A stretch of 63,001 nucleotides of DNA from Peptostreptococcus stomatis DSM 17678 (GCF_000147675.1 NZ_ADGQ01000002.1:1-63001), one strand, 5' to 3'. Positions 45,700 to 55,936 are shown, counted from the stretch's first letter. Made by a program: numbers and translations. Notes: a model not told the origin generated them from the sequence alone.

Positions 45700-46659
45700 G
45701 TGAAATTTAGAGATTTTGAAGTTGAAAATGAAGTTTTTTTAGCACCAATGGCAGGAGTAACAGACCTGCCATTTAGGTTAATATGCAAAGAATTAGGCTG
45801 TGGCCTTCTCTATACGGAGATGATAAATGCCAAGGCCCTTTGCTATGATGATAAAAATACAAAGAAGATGCTTAATATATTAGACGAGGAGCATCCGGTT
45901 GCCGTCCAGATATTTGGAAGTGAACCTGAATTTATGGGCAAGGCAGCCCAAATTTTGAATGACTACCCGAATGAAATCCTGGATATAAATATGGGATGTC
46001 CTGCACCTAAGGTAGTAAAAAATGGTGATGGTTCTGCCCTTATGAGAAATCCCAAGCTTGCAGGACAAGTCCTAGATCAGGTTGTAAAAAACTCAAAGAA
46101 GCCAGTGACTCTAAAGATACGCAAGGGATGGGACGACAATTCTGTAAATGCCCTTGAAATAGCCAAAATAGCAGAAGACTGTGGTATATGTGCCATTACA
46201 ATACACGGTAGGACCAGGGAGCAGTATTATTCTGGTCAGGCTGACTGGGATATTATAGGAGAGGTAAAGTCACAAATATCAATACCAGTTATAGGTAATG
46301 GAGATGTCACTAGTGTCGAGGATGCAATTAGGATCAAGGACCATACTGGCTGTGATGCCATTATGATAGGTAGGGGGGCCCAGGGCAATCCTTGGATATT
46401 TAAGAGGATAGACCACTATATGAAGACAGGCCAGCTATTAGACCCACCTAGCAAGGATGAGAAGATAGATATAGCCATTAAACACATGGACCTAGCTATA
46501 AAGGAGCATGGTGAATATGTGGCTGTCAGGGAAATGCGTAAACATATAGGTTGGTACCTAAAGGGGATGAAACATTCTGCGAGACTTAGGGACCAGATAA
46601 ACCATATGGTCACTGCGAAAGAGGTAATAGATACCTTGAACCAGTATAGGAACTACTAG
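45700..46659 (+). CDS. dusB: tRNA-dihydrouridine synthase
   Basis: FMN-dependent reductase of uridine in tRNA. 319 aa from GTG 45700 with AGGAG upstream. A-P-M-A-G-V-T-D-L-P-F-R, catalytic Cys in N-M-G-C-P-A-P-K-V, and H-G-R-T-R-E-Q-Y. DusB type is the Firmicutes norm. Follows coaX by 50 bp. Confidence 0.95.
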   Translation: MKFRDFEVENEVFLAPMAGVTDLPFRLICKELGCGLLYTEMINAKALCYDDKNTKKMLNILDEEHPVAVQIFGSEPEFMGKAAQILNDYPNEILDINMGCPAPKVVKNGDGSALMRNPKLAGQVLDQVVKNSKKPVTLKIRKGWDDNSVNALEIAKIAEDCGICAITIHGRTREQYYSGQADWDIIGEVKSQISIPVIGNGDVTSVEDAIRIKDHTGCDAIMIGRGAQGNPWIFKRIDHYMKTGQLLDPPSKDEKIDIAIKHMDLAIKEHGEYVAVREMRKHIGWYLKGMKHSARLRDQINHMVTAKEVIDTLNQYRNY

Positions 46660-46669
46660 GGGGAAATAT

Positions 46670-47733
46670 ATGAACAAGCTGATGGATTTTGACCAGGCTA
46701 TTGACCTGATAAAAGATGGGGATACAGTAGCCTTTTCTGGATTTATGCTGGCAACTGCTGCCAGGGAGATGATGGTAAAAATTGGACAGAGGTACCTAAA
46801 TGAAGGGAAACCTAAAAACCTAACCCTATATCAGGGAGCTGGTCTTGGTAACAACAATGACCAAGGCATATGTGAGTTATCATATCCAGGCCTGATAAAG
46901 AGGTATGTGACAGCCCATTTTGCCAATAATAGACCAATGATAGAAATGGTCCTGAAAAATGAGGTTGAGGCCTATAACTTTCCCCAGGGGGTAATTGCCC
47001 ACCTATACAGGCAGGCAGCAGGTGGAAAGGACTTTGAGATAAGCAGGATTGGCCTAAAAACCTACTGCGATCCCAGGTTAAGGGGTGGCAAGGTCAATGA
47101 AGCTGCCAGGGAAGACCTTGTAGACCTAATAGAAATAGATGGAAAAGAGTATTTGAAGTACAAGGTTCCCAATTATGATATAGGTATTATCAGGGGGACA
47201 AGTGCGGATGAATTTGGAAATATAAGTATGGAGGAGGAATCATCCATAATAGATTCCCTGGATGTTGCCATGGCTGTCAAGGCTTGTGGTGGTAAGGTTA
47301 TAGTCCAGGTGAAAAATATAGTTTCTTCTCAATCTATCAATAGGCAGGACGTGGTGGATTTATAGATATTACCCAGTCTACCAAGGATATAGTCTTTTGT
47401 GGAACCATGACTGCTGGTGGCCTGGTAACAGAAGTTAGGGATGGTAGGTTAGTTATAGTCCAGGAAGGCAAAAAGAAAAAATTTATAGAGACTATAGAAG
47501 AGATTACTTTCAGTGCAGAAGAGAGTCTTGAGAGTGGCCAGAATGTAATTTTTGTGACAGAAAGGTGTGTTTTTGCCCTGAGAGAGGGTGGAATAGAGCT
47601 TGTGGAAATAGCACCTGGTGTAGACTTGGATAAGGATATCCTAGGTCAGATGGACTTTAGACCTATGATAGCAGAGGACCTAAAAGTCATGGATTTAAGG
47701 ATATACCAAGAAGGCCTGATGGGCATAAAATAA
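46670..47733 (+). pseudogene. Acyl-CoA:carboxylate CoA-transferase, internal deletion
   Basis: Remnant of a YdiF/propionate-type CoA-transferase (normally about 520 aa). Residues 1 to about 230 (46670-47362) match the alpha domain (D-G-D-T-V-A-F-S-G-F, A-Y-N-F-P-Q-G-V-I, D-P-R-L-R-G-G-K). The frame then stops at 47363. From 47356, in the +1 frame, the end of the beta domain resumes (G-F-I-D-I-T-Q, F-C-G-T-M-T-A-G-G, I-V-Q-E-G-K-K-K-K-F) to 47733. Roughly 150-200 residues between, including the catalytic Glu region, are missing. It cannot make an active enzyme. Confidence 0.85.
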
Positions 47734-47818
47734 AAGTGGATTTTAAAGATCCAATATTATATTGTAATTAAATATAATAGTAAGTAGAATTCAGTAAAGA
47801 GGTTAGGAGGTAGTTTTT

Positions 47819-48832
47819 ATGGTTAAGGAAGTTTATAAGAATATATATACCTTTCAGGTGGTTTTGCCCAAGAGTCCCCTAAAGGCTACAAATATTTATA
47901 TAATCAAGGATAGGGACAAGAACCTAGTCTTGGATACGGGTTACCACACACAGGAGACCCTAGATTCTATGTTAGCAGGTCTAGCAGACCTTGGTCTTGA
48001 AATGTCGGATACAGACTTGTTTATTAGCCATATGCATGCCGACCATTCTGGCCTGGCATCAAACTTTAAGAGTGCTGGTTGTAAGGTCTATGCCAGTGCT
48101 ACCGATGGAAAGATAATCAACGATGCTGCCAATGGTAGCTACTGGCAGCTTTTGTATAAGCTTCTAGACTACTTTAATGTGACTGGCGGTGAAATAATGT
48201 TAGAAGACCACCCAGGCTATTTATTCCAGGCACCCGATGAGGTAGACATGGACATAGTAGCACCAGGAGACATAATAAGAACGGGCGAATATGAATTTGA
48301 AGTAATGGACCTAAAGGGGCACACACCGGGACATATAGGCCTATATGAAAAGAAGCACAAGATATTTTTCTGTGGTGATACAATCCTAGAGACGATTACT
48401 CCTAATATCACATTCTGGGGCTTTGAAGAGGGGGATGCCCTGAATACCTATATGAATACCCTGCTAGGTTTGAGAAAGATGGATTTTGACCATGTATTTT
48501 CAACACATAGGGACCCGGTATTAGACTATATAAAGAGGATTGATGAGATTATAGACCACCATATCTTGAGGCTACAGGAAATACTAGATGCCATGGAACC
48601 TGGTGTAGAATACACTATCAGGGACCTATCTCCTAGGATTACCTGGAGGATTAAGGCGGATTCTTGGGATGATTTCCCACCAGCCCAGAAGTTCTTTGCA
48701 TCCGGTGAAACAATGGCCCATGTATTTCATATGGTAAAGAGGGGACAGGTCCATATGGATGAAAGGGAGGGAGTCCTATACTTTACCAAGTTAGACGATA
48801 AGTATGACCCTAGCTGGTTAAAAAGGGTATAA
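47819..48832 (+). CDS. MBL-fold metallohydrolase
   Basis: 337 aa. Metal motif H-M-H-A-D-H-S-G, later G-H-T-P-G-H and G-D-T-I-L, and H-R-D-P in the C-terminal part: a dinuclear metallo-beta-lactamase fold. A C-terminal helical domain (from about 245), with the W-R-I-K-A-D-S-W-D-D-F-P-P segment, fits the group of uncharacterised RNase Z/glyoxalase-like hydrolases. TTAGGAGG site. The 16-bp inverted repeat at 48841-48885 follows. Confidence 0.88.
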   Translation: MVKEVYKNIYTFQVVLPKSPLKATNIYIIKDRDKNLVLDTGYHTQETLDSMLAGLADLGLEMSDTDLFISHMHADHSGLASNFKSAGCKVYASATDGKIINDAANGSYWQLLYKLLDYFNVTGGEIMLEDHPGYLFQAPDEVDMDIVAPGDIIRTGEYEFEVMDLKGHTPGHIGLYEKKHKIFFCGDTILETITPNITFWGFEEGDALNTYMNTLLGLRKMDFDHVFSTHRDPVLDYIKRIDEIIDHHILRLQEILDAMEPGVEYTIRDLSPRITWRIKADSWDDFPPAQKFFASGETMAHVFHMVKRGQVHMDEREGVLYFTKLDDKYDPSWLKRV

Positions 48833-48840
48833 TGAGTAAC

Positions 48841-48885
48841 TAGATTATTATTTGTTACATTATATTATGAATAAATAATAATCTA
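48841..48885 (+). terminator. AT-rich inverted repeat after the MBL gene
   Basis: 16-bp arms (48841-48856 with 48870-48885, one G-T). No T-run, so termination is uncertain. Confidence 0.4.
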
Positions 48886-49036
48886 CATAGTGAAAACCTA
48901 GGTAAATAATGCTAAAATACGAATATATAGTGAAACAAATCGTCCTTTTTCATCTAAGTGGAAGATACTTGTTTTCAATGAGTATATATCATCAAGTAGG
49001 GGTAAAAATATACAAATAAAAAATAGGAGGTCAGAT

Positions 49037-49864
49037 ATGGACAGGAAATTTTACGAAGAAATGCTGACAAGGCATCAAAATAAGGATATAGATTCAGAAA
49101 AGATGTGGGATATGAGGGCCGCTAGTTTCAATGAAGCAGTAAAAACGGACAAGTCGGGCTTTGTAGATGAGGTAGTGAACAGGCTGGCAGAGGCCGGTAT
49201 ACTAGAGGGTGCCAGCGTGCTTGATATAGGTGGAGGTAGTGGTAGGTATGCCATCCCTATGGCAAGACTAGCCCAGTCGGTGACTATGACTGATATTTCT
49301 AAAAATATGCTGGACTTGGCAAGAGAGAATGCTAATAGTCAGGGAATAGATAATATAAATTACGAAAAGATGGTATGGGAGACAGCAGACTTGGCCAAGA
49401 TAGGTTGGGATGCTAAGTTTGACCTAGCCTTTGCATCAATGTGCCCAGCAGTTAGGACTCCGCAAGGTCTCAAGAATATGGTATACTCATCAAGGAAGTA
49501 CTGCCTGATAAACCAGTTTATAGAGGCAACAGATTCGCTGAGCGACTTTTTGATTGAGAGGTCAGGAGTCAAGAGAGGATATAATCCCCACAATGATAGG
49601 AATGCTGTCATGGCTAGCTTTAATCTTTTATGGATGGATGGCTATAGCCCAGAGATTTCCTACCTGACTAGGGAAGATAGGGATGTTCTGTCTGTTGAAG
49701 ATATATTGAGGGGCTATGCCTTTGTCTTTGAGGATATTAGGGAAAAAACGGGGCTTGAAGCTGAGGACTTGATCAGGGAGTACAAGGAGACTTATTGTCC
49801 TGAGAGTCAGGGTATAGAGGTTGCTAGCAGGACTGTGCTGGCTATGATTCTGTGGAAGGTATAA
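49037..49864 (+). CDS. Class I SAM-dependent methyltransferase
   Basis: 275 aa. SAM motif V-L-D-I-G-G-G-S-G-R-Y, followed by M-T-D-I-S-K-N-M-L. Small-molecule type; the N-terminal M-W-D-M-R-A-A-S-F-N-E is typical of this uncharacterised clostridial group. AGGAGG site. Substrate unknown. Confidence 0.88.
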   Translation: MDRKFYEEMLTRHQNKDIDSEKMWDMRAASFNEAVKTDKSGFVDEVVNRLAEAGILEGASVLDIGGGSGRYAIPMARLAQSVTMTDISKNMLDLARENANSQGIDNINYEKMVWETADLAKIGWDAKFDLAFASMCPAVRTPQGLKNMVYSSRKYCLINQFIEATDSLSDFLIERSGVKRGYNPHNDRNAVMASFNLLWMDGYSPEISYLTREDRDVLSVEDILRGYAFVFEDIREKTGLEAEDLIREYKETYCPESQGIEVASRTVLAMILWKV

Positions 49865-49868
49865 GATA

Positions 49869-49913
49869 CAAAAAGGCAACATCCATAACTATAAGTTTGC
49901 TATGGATGCTGCC
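49869..49913 (-). terminator. Terminator of the hom-thrC-thrB-lysC operon
   Basis: 13-bp stem with one mismatch (49875-49887 with 49901-49913), T-run on the minus strand. Confidence 0.8.
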
Positions 49914-50027
49914 GCATAATTTAATAGATTTTGTTGATTTAAATTATCACCAACGTTATTTGACATAGAGCCATTTTTTAAAAGAGAATAGTAATACTAC
50001 CTTTAATTATGCTATATTTTGTTTAAA

Positions 50028-51248
50028 TTATTTATTTTCTAGCAGATCAAATTCCTTGGCTAGGGCCTGGACAGCATCCTGGCACTTGTCTGATTCTACT
50101 ATTACAGAAATTGTAATTTCAGAAGTTGATATCATGTCTATATTTACTCCAGCTCCAGCTAGGGCAGAGAACATCCTAGATGCTATATTTGTATGAGTCA
50201 TCATACCAGCACCTACTATACTCACTTTGGCCAGATTATCAGTTATTACTACTGACCTGGCACCTATTTCCTTTACAACCTTTTCTAGGGCATCCTGGGC
50301 CTCTTTAGCTTCCTCTATAGAGCAAGTAAAGGCTATATCGTTCATATTTTCTGTCTGGGCAGACTGGACTATCATCTGTATATTTATATCTAATTTTGAT
50401 ATTTCTCCAAATATCCTGGCAGCTATACCAGGCTTATCAGGTACTCCAAAGACAACGACCTTGGCCACATTGAAGTCGTGGGCTATACCTGTTATTATTC
50501 CGTTATGTTCCATAGAAGTATCCTCCTTGACTACTGTTCCTAAATTATGATTAAAACTTGATCTAACATGGACGGCTACCTTGTGAGTCTTTGCCAACTC
50601 AACAGAGCGGTGTTGCAATACCTTGGCACCTAAGATAGCGAGTTCTAGCATCTCATCATAAGACACAACCTTTAACTTTTTAGCCTTAGGTACTATTCTT
50701 GGGTCACATGAGTATACACCATCAACATCTGTGAAAATCTCACATAGGTCTGCATCTACTGCAGCAGCAATTGCTACTGCTGATGTATCCGAGCCACCCC
50801 TACCAAGGGTAGTGATATCGTAGTCAGCATTTTCACCCTGGAAGCCGGCAACTATGATTATATTATCTTCTTCAAGTTCCTTTTTCAACCTGTCAGCTGC
50901 CACATTTTTGATCCTGGCCTTGCTATGGTAGGCATCTGTCATAATACCTGCCTGGGGGCCTGATAGGGAGATTGCCTTTTCTCCCATGGCCTGTATAGCC
51001 ATAGCTAAAAGTGACATGGATATCTGTTCACCAGTAGACAGGAGTCTATCCATTTCTCTTTTGGGAGGCACTTCTGATATTTCCCTAGCCATTTGTATCA
51101 GCTTGTCTGTAGTCTTACCCATGGCAGACACAATGGCTATAACCTTGTTACCATCCCTCTTAGTTTCGACTATTCTCCTTGCTACATTTAGGATTCTTTC
51201 CTTGTCGGCAAGAGAACTTCCTCCGTATTTTTGTACAATTAGTCCCAT
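50028..51248 (-). CDS. lysC: Aspartate kinase
   Basis: First step of the aspartate pathway. 406 aa. N-terminal V-Q-K-Y-G-G-S-S-L-A, F-T-D-V-D-G-V-Y-S-C-D-P-R, and two C-terminal ACT domains for feedback control. Its ATG directly follows the thrB stop (TAAATG), so translation is coupled. With hom-thrC-thrB it serves threonine synthesis; no lysine-branch gene is here. Confidence 0.96.
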   Translation of the reverse strand: MGLIVQKYGGSSLADKERILNVARRIVETKRDGNKVIAIVSAMGKTTDKLIQMAREISEVPPKREMDRLLSTGEQISMSLLAMAIQAMGEKAISLSGPQAGIMTDAYHSKARIKNVAADRLKKELEEDNIIIVAGFQGENADYDITTLGRGGSDTSAVAIAAAVDADLCEIFTDVDGVYSCDPRIVPKAKKLKVVSYDEMLELAILGAKVLQHRSVELAKTHKVAVHVRSSFNHNLGTVVKEDTSMEHNGIITGIAHDFNVAKVVVFGVPDKPGIAARIFGEISKLDINIQMIVQSAQTENMNDIAFTCSIEEAKEAQDALEKVVKEIGARSVVITDNLAKVSIVGAGMMTHTNIASRMFSALAGAGVNIDMISTSEITISVIVESDKCQDAVQALAKEFDLLENK

Positions 51249-52157
51249 TTAGACCACCTCACAGACTGCACCCTGGCTGCAAGGTGCTATTATTTTGCTA
51301 GTTCCACTTATGGAATATTTCTGGCTGACCTCTTCAAAGGCCCTCTTGACATGGGGGGCAGAGTCGTGGTCACAGTAGGCTATGATAGTTGAACCAGACC
51401 CACTCAATGAAAAGGCAAAGGCTCCAACTTCTAGGGCAGAGGCCTTAAAGTCATCAAAGTTCTTGATTAGGCTCTTTCTATAAGGTTCATGAAGCCTGTC
51501 TACCATAGTCTGACCTATTAGGTCCTTGTTTCCAGTCATAAAACCTGCCAGCATTAGGCTCAGGTGACCACTAGTATGGACTGCATCTGCCATACTTATA
51601 GACTGGGGCAGGACAGCCCTTGACATGCTAGTAGATACATCATAATCAGGTATAAATATGACACAAGTCAGATCATCAAACGGCTTGATAGAGTGGTAGA
51701 TAACCTGGTCGTCAGGTGCCTTTGTAGATAGGACTATATTTCCCATTAGGGCTGGGGCCACATTGTCAGGATGACCCTCTATCTGAGTAGCCAGTTTTAA
51801 AATTTCATCTTGGTTAAGATTTGCACCTACCAGGTAATTTGCTACTAGTAGACCACCCACTATGGCTGAGGCACTAGACCCCATCCCTCTGGCCAGGGGG
51901 ATATCATTTATAATTTCAAGCTTATATCCCTTTGGGTACTTGTCAACGTACTTAAAGAGATGGTTCATAGACCTTACAACTAGGTTAGCTTCATGGTCTT
52001 GGTTAACTAATTTTTCGCTTTCTAGTCCCTTGATAGAAAGGGAAATTTTGTCATCTTCCTGGCACTGGAATGTTGAATACTGTGATAGGGCCATACCTAA
52101 TACGTCATATCCAGGCCCCATATTTGCTGTAGTTGCTGGTACTTTTACTCTAATCAT
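51249..52157 (-). CDS. thrB: Homoserine kinase
   Basis: GHMP kinase, 302 aa. V-K-V-P-A-T-T-A-N-M-G-P-G-Y-D and ATP loop P-L-A-R-G-M-G-S-S-A-S-A; C-terminal S-G-S-G-S-T. It starts 8 bp after thrC. Confidence 0.97.
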   Translation of the reverse strand: MIRVKVPATTANMGPGYDVLGMALSQYSTFQCQEDDKISLSIKGLESEKLVNQDHEANLVVRSMNHLFKYVDKYPKGYKLEIINDIPLARGMGSSASAIVGGLLVANYLVGANLNQDEILKLATQIEGHPDNVAPALMGNIVLSTKAPDDQVIYHSIKPFDDLTCVIFIPDYDVSTSMSRAVLPQSISMADAVHTSGHLSLMLAGFMTGNKDLIGQTMVDRLHEPYRKSLIKNFDDFKASALEVGAFAFSLSGSGSTIIAYCDHDSAPHVKRAFEEVSQKYSISGTSKIIAPCSQGAVCEVV

Positions 52158-52165
52158 AAGACCAC

Positions 52166-53215
52166 CTAACCTTCTATTAACTTCAGTACACTTTCCAGGT
52201 TGGCTGGAATAGACTGAGGTTTAACTGCTGATTCTAGGCAAGTATCTGGATCTTTTAGGCCGTTACCAGTTAGGATACAAACTACCCTTGCCCCCTTTTC
52301 AATATCCCCATTTTTTACTGACTGGATGACACCGGCTAGGGATGCTGCTGAGGCAGGCTCTGCAAATATACCTTCTTGGTTTGAAAGTAGCTTGTAGGCT
52401 GCCAGGATTTCTTCATCTGTAACTGCCTTAATAGATCCTCCAGATTCGTCCCTAGCTGCCAGGGCCTTGTCCCAAGATGCTGGATTTCCTATTCTTATAG
52501 CTGTTGCCACAGTATCAGGATTTTCAAAAGGATGGCCCTCTACTATTGGAGAAGCCCCCTTGGCCTGGTAACCCTTCATCTTAGGTAGTCTTGTAGACTT
52601 TTCTGCTTCCTTGTACTCCTTAAAGCCCTTCCAGTAGGCAGTAATATTACCCGCATTGCCGACTGGTATAGCCAGGTAGTCTGGTGCATCACCCAGGTCA
52701 TCCACTATTTCAAAGGCACCTGTTTTCTGGCCCTCTATCCTGTATGGGTTTAGGGAATTGACCAGGGTAATAGGGTGGGACTCAGTAATTTCCTTGACTA
52801 GGTTTAGGGCATCATCAAAGTTACCCTGGATAGCTACCACCTGGGCCCCATACTGTAGGGCCTGGGCTAACTTGCCCATTGCTATATAGCCATCTGGTAT
52901 TAGGACTATAGTCCTTAGGCCATACCTAGCACCGTAAGCAGCAGCTGAGGCTGATGTATTTCCTGTACTGGCACACATGATAGTATCTGACCCTTCTTCT
53001 ATTGCCTTGGCGATTGCCATAAACATGCCACGGTCCTTGAATGAGCCTGTAGGATTTAGACCTTCAAATTTGAAGTATAGGTCTATGCCAAGCTCCTTAC
53101 TTAGGTTTAAACTCTTAATTAGGGGAGTGTTACCCTCGTATAGGGATACTAAAGGTGTATTTTCATTAACTGGTAAAAATTCCTTATATTGATTTATTAA
53201 TCCTTGCCATTTCAT
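52166..53215 (-). CDS. thrC: Threonine synthase
   Basis: PLP enzyme, 349 aa, short Gram-positive form. PLP Lys in [29 protein letters not shown] binds the phosphate. AAAAGGAG upstream. Confidence 0.97.
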   Translation of the reverse strand: MKWQGLINQYKEFLPVNENTPLVSLYEGNTPLIKSLNLSKELGIDLYFKFEGLNPTGSFKDRGMFMAIAKAIEEGSDTIMCASTGNTSASAAAYGARYGLRTIVLIPDGYIAMGKLAQALQYGAQVVAIQGNFDDALNLVKEITESHPITLVNSLNPYRIEGQKTGAFEIVDDLGDAPDYLAIPVGNAGNITAYWKGFKEYKEAEKSTRLPKMKGYQAKGASPIVEGHPFENPDTVATAIRIGNPASWDKALAARDESGGSIKAVTDEEILAAYKLLSNQEGIFAEPASAASLAGVIQSVKNGDIEKGARVVCILTGNGLKDPDTCLESAVKPQSIPANLESVLKLIEG

Positions 53216-53234
53216 ATATTAAATCTCCTTTTAT

Positions 53235-54572
53235 CTAAATATCTTCTTCTATTCTAATAACTGTTATCGAATTACTGATATCTTCCAAGTCCTTGATTGC
53301 TTTTTTGAAATCTTTCTCTCTCACTCTTTCTGTTACAATTACAAATTGATCTACATTGACCAGGTTTTGACCTAAATCAGTGTTTTCAGGTATTTTATCT
53401 ATATCGGATATCTCTAGGTTTCTATTAGTTTTATCCATTGACCTTATCTTGAGACCCTTTTTATCAAGTAGGTCTACTAGACCACCCTGACCAAGTTTGT
53501 CGTGGTCTGTAACCAGTCTGATGTAGTAGGCAAAGTCAAGATCTTCAATATCTATTAGGTCCTTGTTTCCCATACTAGCATAGGCTAATTCCGGTTTTGT
53601 CTGAGATAAGATAGCCTTGCCAATAGCTATTATATCGCTTACAACGGCTGAACCTGTTGGATTTCCACCAGCTCCCCTACCATAGTACATCGTCTGACCT
53701 AGGTAGTCTCCATCTATATATACAGCATTGAATTCATACTGAACTCCTGCCAGAGGGTGGTTTTCTCCTATTAGGACTGGGTGAACTCTAGCAACGATAC
53801 CACGGTCCTTATTTTCAGCTATAGCCAATAATTTAATTTTATAACCTAATTTCTTTGCTTGATTAATGTCTTCTAGAGATATGTTTCTAATTCCTGATAC
53901 GTATACTTGATCTGATTTTACAAGATTGTGAAAACCAAGGCTAGCAAGTATTGCACACTTCCTTGCTGCATCTAGGCCATCAAGGTCAGCACTTGGGTCT
54001 GCCTCTAAATAACCTAGGGCTTTGGCATCTTCTATGATTGATTCCAATGATAAACTTTCTATTTCCATTCGAGTGAGAATATAATTTGTAGAACCATTTA
54101 CGATTCCGCTGATTTTATTTATATGATTTCCTGTAAGGGAAGTTTGTAGAGTTCTTAGAATAGGGATTCCACCGGCAACTGCGGCTTCAAAAAAGAAATG
54201 ACAATTGTTTTGTTTGGCGAGTTCTGATAATTCTTTGCCGTAGAGGGCTATTAAGTCTTTATTTGCCGAAACAACGTGTTTTCCATTTTTAAAGGCGGCT
54301 TCGATAATTTCCTTGGATTTCTCTATTCCTCCCATTACTTCAACCACTATATCTATCTTTGGGTCTAGAAGAATGTCTTCGGGCCTGGAGGTAAGTATGC
54401 TGTTGGATGTATCAACGGAGCGGGTCTTCCCGGTATCTCTGACACATATTTTACTTATCTGCGTGGTGCAGCCTAATTGACTCTCCAACAATTCACGGTT
54501 GGAGGTAAGTATCTCCACTGTTGAGGAGCCCACGGTCCCGAGACCAAATAATCCTATCTGTAATGTTTTCAA
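53235..54572 (-). CDS. hom: Homoserine dehydrogenase
   Basis: 445 aa with a C-terminal ACT domain (about 365-440), so likely threonine-inhibited. Rossmann start I-G-L-F-G-L-G-T-V-G-S-S; catalytic region E-A-A-V-A-G-G-I-P-I. TTG start with GGAGG 8 bases upstream. First gene of hom-thrC-thrB-lysC. Confidence 0.96.
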   Translation of the reverse strand: MKTLQIGLFGLGTVGSSTVEILTSNRELLESQLGCTTQISKICVRDTGKTRSVDTSNSILTSRPEDILLDPKIDIVVEVMGGIEKSKEIIEAAFKNGKHVVSANKDLIALYGKELSELAKQNNCHFFFEAAVAGGIPILRTLQTSLTGNHINKISGIVNGSTNYILTRMEIESLSLESIIEDAKALGYLEADPSADLDGLDAARKCAILASLGFHNLVKSDQVYVSGIRNISLEDINQAKKLGYKIKLLAIAENKDRGIVARVHPVLIGENHPLAGVQYEFNAVYIDGDYLGQTMYYGRGAGGNPTGSAVVSDIIAIGKAILSQTKPELAYASMGNKDLIDIEDLDFAYYIRLVTDHDKLGQGGLVDLLDKKGLKIRSMDKTNRNLEISDIDKIPENTDLGQNLVNVDQFVIVTERVREKDFKKAIKDLEDISNSITVIRIEEDI

Positions 54573-54604
54573 AATAAATTCCTCCTTCTTATCAAAGTTG
54601 ACCT

Positions 54605-54624
54605 CGACTACCCTTATGTAGTCG
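54605..54624 (-). promoter_or_regulatory. Hairpin in the hom leader
   Basis: CGACTAC/GTAGTCG 7-bp stem with a 6-base loop, about 20 nt before the hom ribosome site. No T-run; role unknown. Confidence 0.35.
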
Positions 54625-54670
54625 TAAATAAAATAAAACTAGGTTTGTCTTACTTTATGTGTTAAAAAAC

Positions 54671-54699
54671 ATTCTAACACTAAATATGGAAAGTTACAA
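54671..54699 (-). promoter_or_regulatory. Promoter of hom-thrC-thrB-lysC
   Basis: Minus strand: TTGTAA 54699-54694, 17 bases, TAGAAT 54676-54671. It separates the operon from asd. Confidence 0.65.
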
Positions 54700-54733
54700 G
54701 TTAAAACTTTCATTTGTTGTAAAATTACATTTT

Positions 54734-55723
54734 TTAAACTTGTTTTTTTGCCTCTAGCATCTCTGCTATTTGGATGGCATTACTAGCTGCTCCCTTTCTG
54801 ATATTATCTGCTACACACCAGATGTAGAAGCTATTATCTTGGGAAATATCCTTCCTGATTCTTCCGACATAGACCTCATCGTGACCGCTGGCATCTAGTG
54901 GCGTAGGGTAGATATTTTCCTGTGGCTTGTCAAGTAGAACTAGGCCTGGGGCATTTTTTAATATTTCCCTGATTTCCTCAACGCTAGTTTCCTTCTTAAA
55001 TGTTACATTGATGTCTACTGAGTGTGAATTTAAGACTGGTACACGAACACAAGTAGCCGTAATCTTGACATCCTCGCCAAGGGATAAAATCTTCTTAGTC
55101 TCATCAATCATCTTCATTTCTTCTTTTGTATAGCCGTTATCCAAGAAGACGTCTATATGTGGAAGAACATTGTTGTAGATTGGGTGAGGGTATTTCTTTG
55201 GCTCTTTTCCATCCTGCCCGTTTAATAGGTCGTCTATACCACCCTTGCCTGAGCCTGAAACAGCCTGGTAAGTTGTGTAGGCTACACGGTCTAGACCAAA
55301 AGCATCAGCCAACGGTTTTAGTGGGACTACCGACTGGATAGTAGAGCAATTTGGGTTAGCTATTATCTTTCTCTTTAATAGGGGCTCATTGCACTCTGGA
55401 ACTATAAGGTCTATATCTTCTTCCATCCTCCAAGCACTTGAGTTATCAATCACTATAATTCCCTTGGATTCTGCGATAGGGGCAAACTTACGAGAAGTAT
55501 CTCCTCCTGCAGAAAAGATTGCGTAATCGATTTCCTTGTCAAAAGAACCTTCGTTTAGTTCTTCTACGATGACATCTTGTCCCCTAAATTGAAGGACCTT
55601 TCCTGCTGACCTGGCTGATGCCATAAGGTAGATATTATCAACCCTTAGCTTGCTTTCACCAAGTCTTTCAATCATCTTTGTTCCTACGAGCCCTGTAGCT
55701 CCTACAATTGCGAAATTAGCCAT
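54734..55723 (-). CDS. asd: Aspartate-semialdehyde dehydrogenase
   Basis: NADPH enzyme making aspartate semialdehyde. 329 aa. I-V-G-A-T-G-L-V-G dinucleotide loop, catalytic Cys in N-P-N-C-S-T-I-Q, G-S-G-K-G-G. Own promoter and leader; it lies 161 bp before hom. Confidence 0.97.
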   Translation of the reverse strand: MANFAIVGATGLVGTKMIERLGESKLRVDNIYLMASARSAGKVLQFRGQDVIVEELNEGSFDKEIDYAIFSAGGDTSRKFAPIAESKGIIVIDNSSAWRMEEDIDLIVPECNEPLLKRKIIANPNCSTIQSVVPLKPLADAFGLDRVAYTTYQAVSGSGKGGIDDLLNGQDGKEPKKYPHPIYNNVLPHIDVFLDNGYTKEEMKMIDETKKILSLGEDVKITATCVRVPVLNSHSVDINVTFKKETSVEEIREILKNAPGLVLLDKPQENIYPTPLDASGHDEVYVGRIRKDISQDNSFYIWCVADNIRKGAASNAIQIAEMLEAKKQV

Positions 55724-55752
55724 AATATAATTTCCTCCTTATGTAAATTTAT

Positions 55753-55785
55753 AAAAAAAGCAAGTGCAGTTAGCCCGCCTTGCTT
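55753..55785 (-). terminator. Terminator-like attenuator in the asd leader
   Basis: Minus strand: AAGCAAG (55785-55779) pairs with CTTGCTT (55764-55758), loop of 14, then T-run (55757-55753), about 30 nt before the asd start. A 10-codon frame (55802-55770, M-R-F-S-K-S-S-K-A-G) with a weak site ends in the loop. No other gene lies upstream on this strand to be terminated. Confidence 0.55.
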
Positions 55786-55830
55786 GATTTGCTAAATCGC
55801 ATGTATGAATTCCTATAAAGTTTGTAGAAT

Positions 55831-55859
55831 ATTATAAGGGATATAAATGCATTTGTAAA
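55831..55859 (-). promoter_or_regulatory. Promoter of asd
   Basis: Minus strand: TTTACA 55859-55854, 17 bases, TATAAT 55836-55831. Confidence 0.7.
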
Positions 55860-55936
55860 TAGAAAAGTCTAAAAAATGAATAAATGTGATAAAATTTGTG
55901 CAATTTTTTGATATATTATAGGGAGGAGGTGATCTA

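Noticed and set aside
47407-47733. Independent 108-aa gene
   Set aside because: The frame extends upstream without a start and matches the end of the CoA-transferase beta domain; it is part of the pseudogene.
55724-55860. Lysine or SAM riboswitch before asd
   Set aside because: The leader is too short and lacks the known conserved cores.
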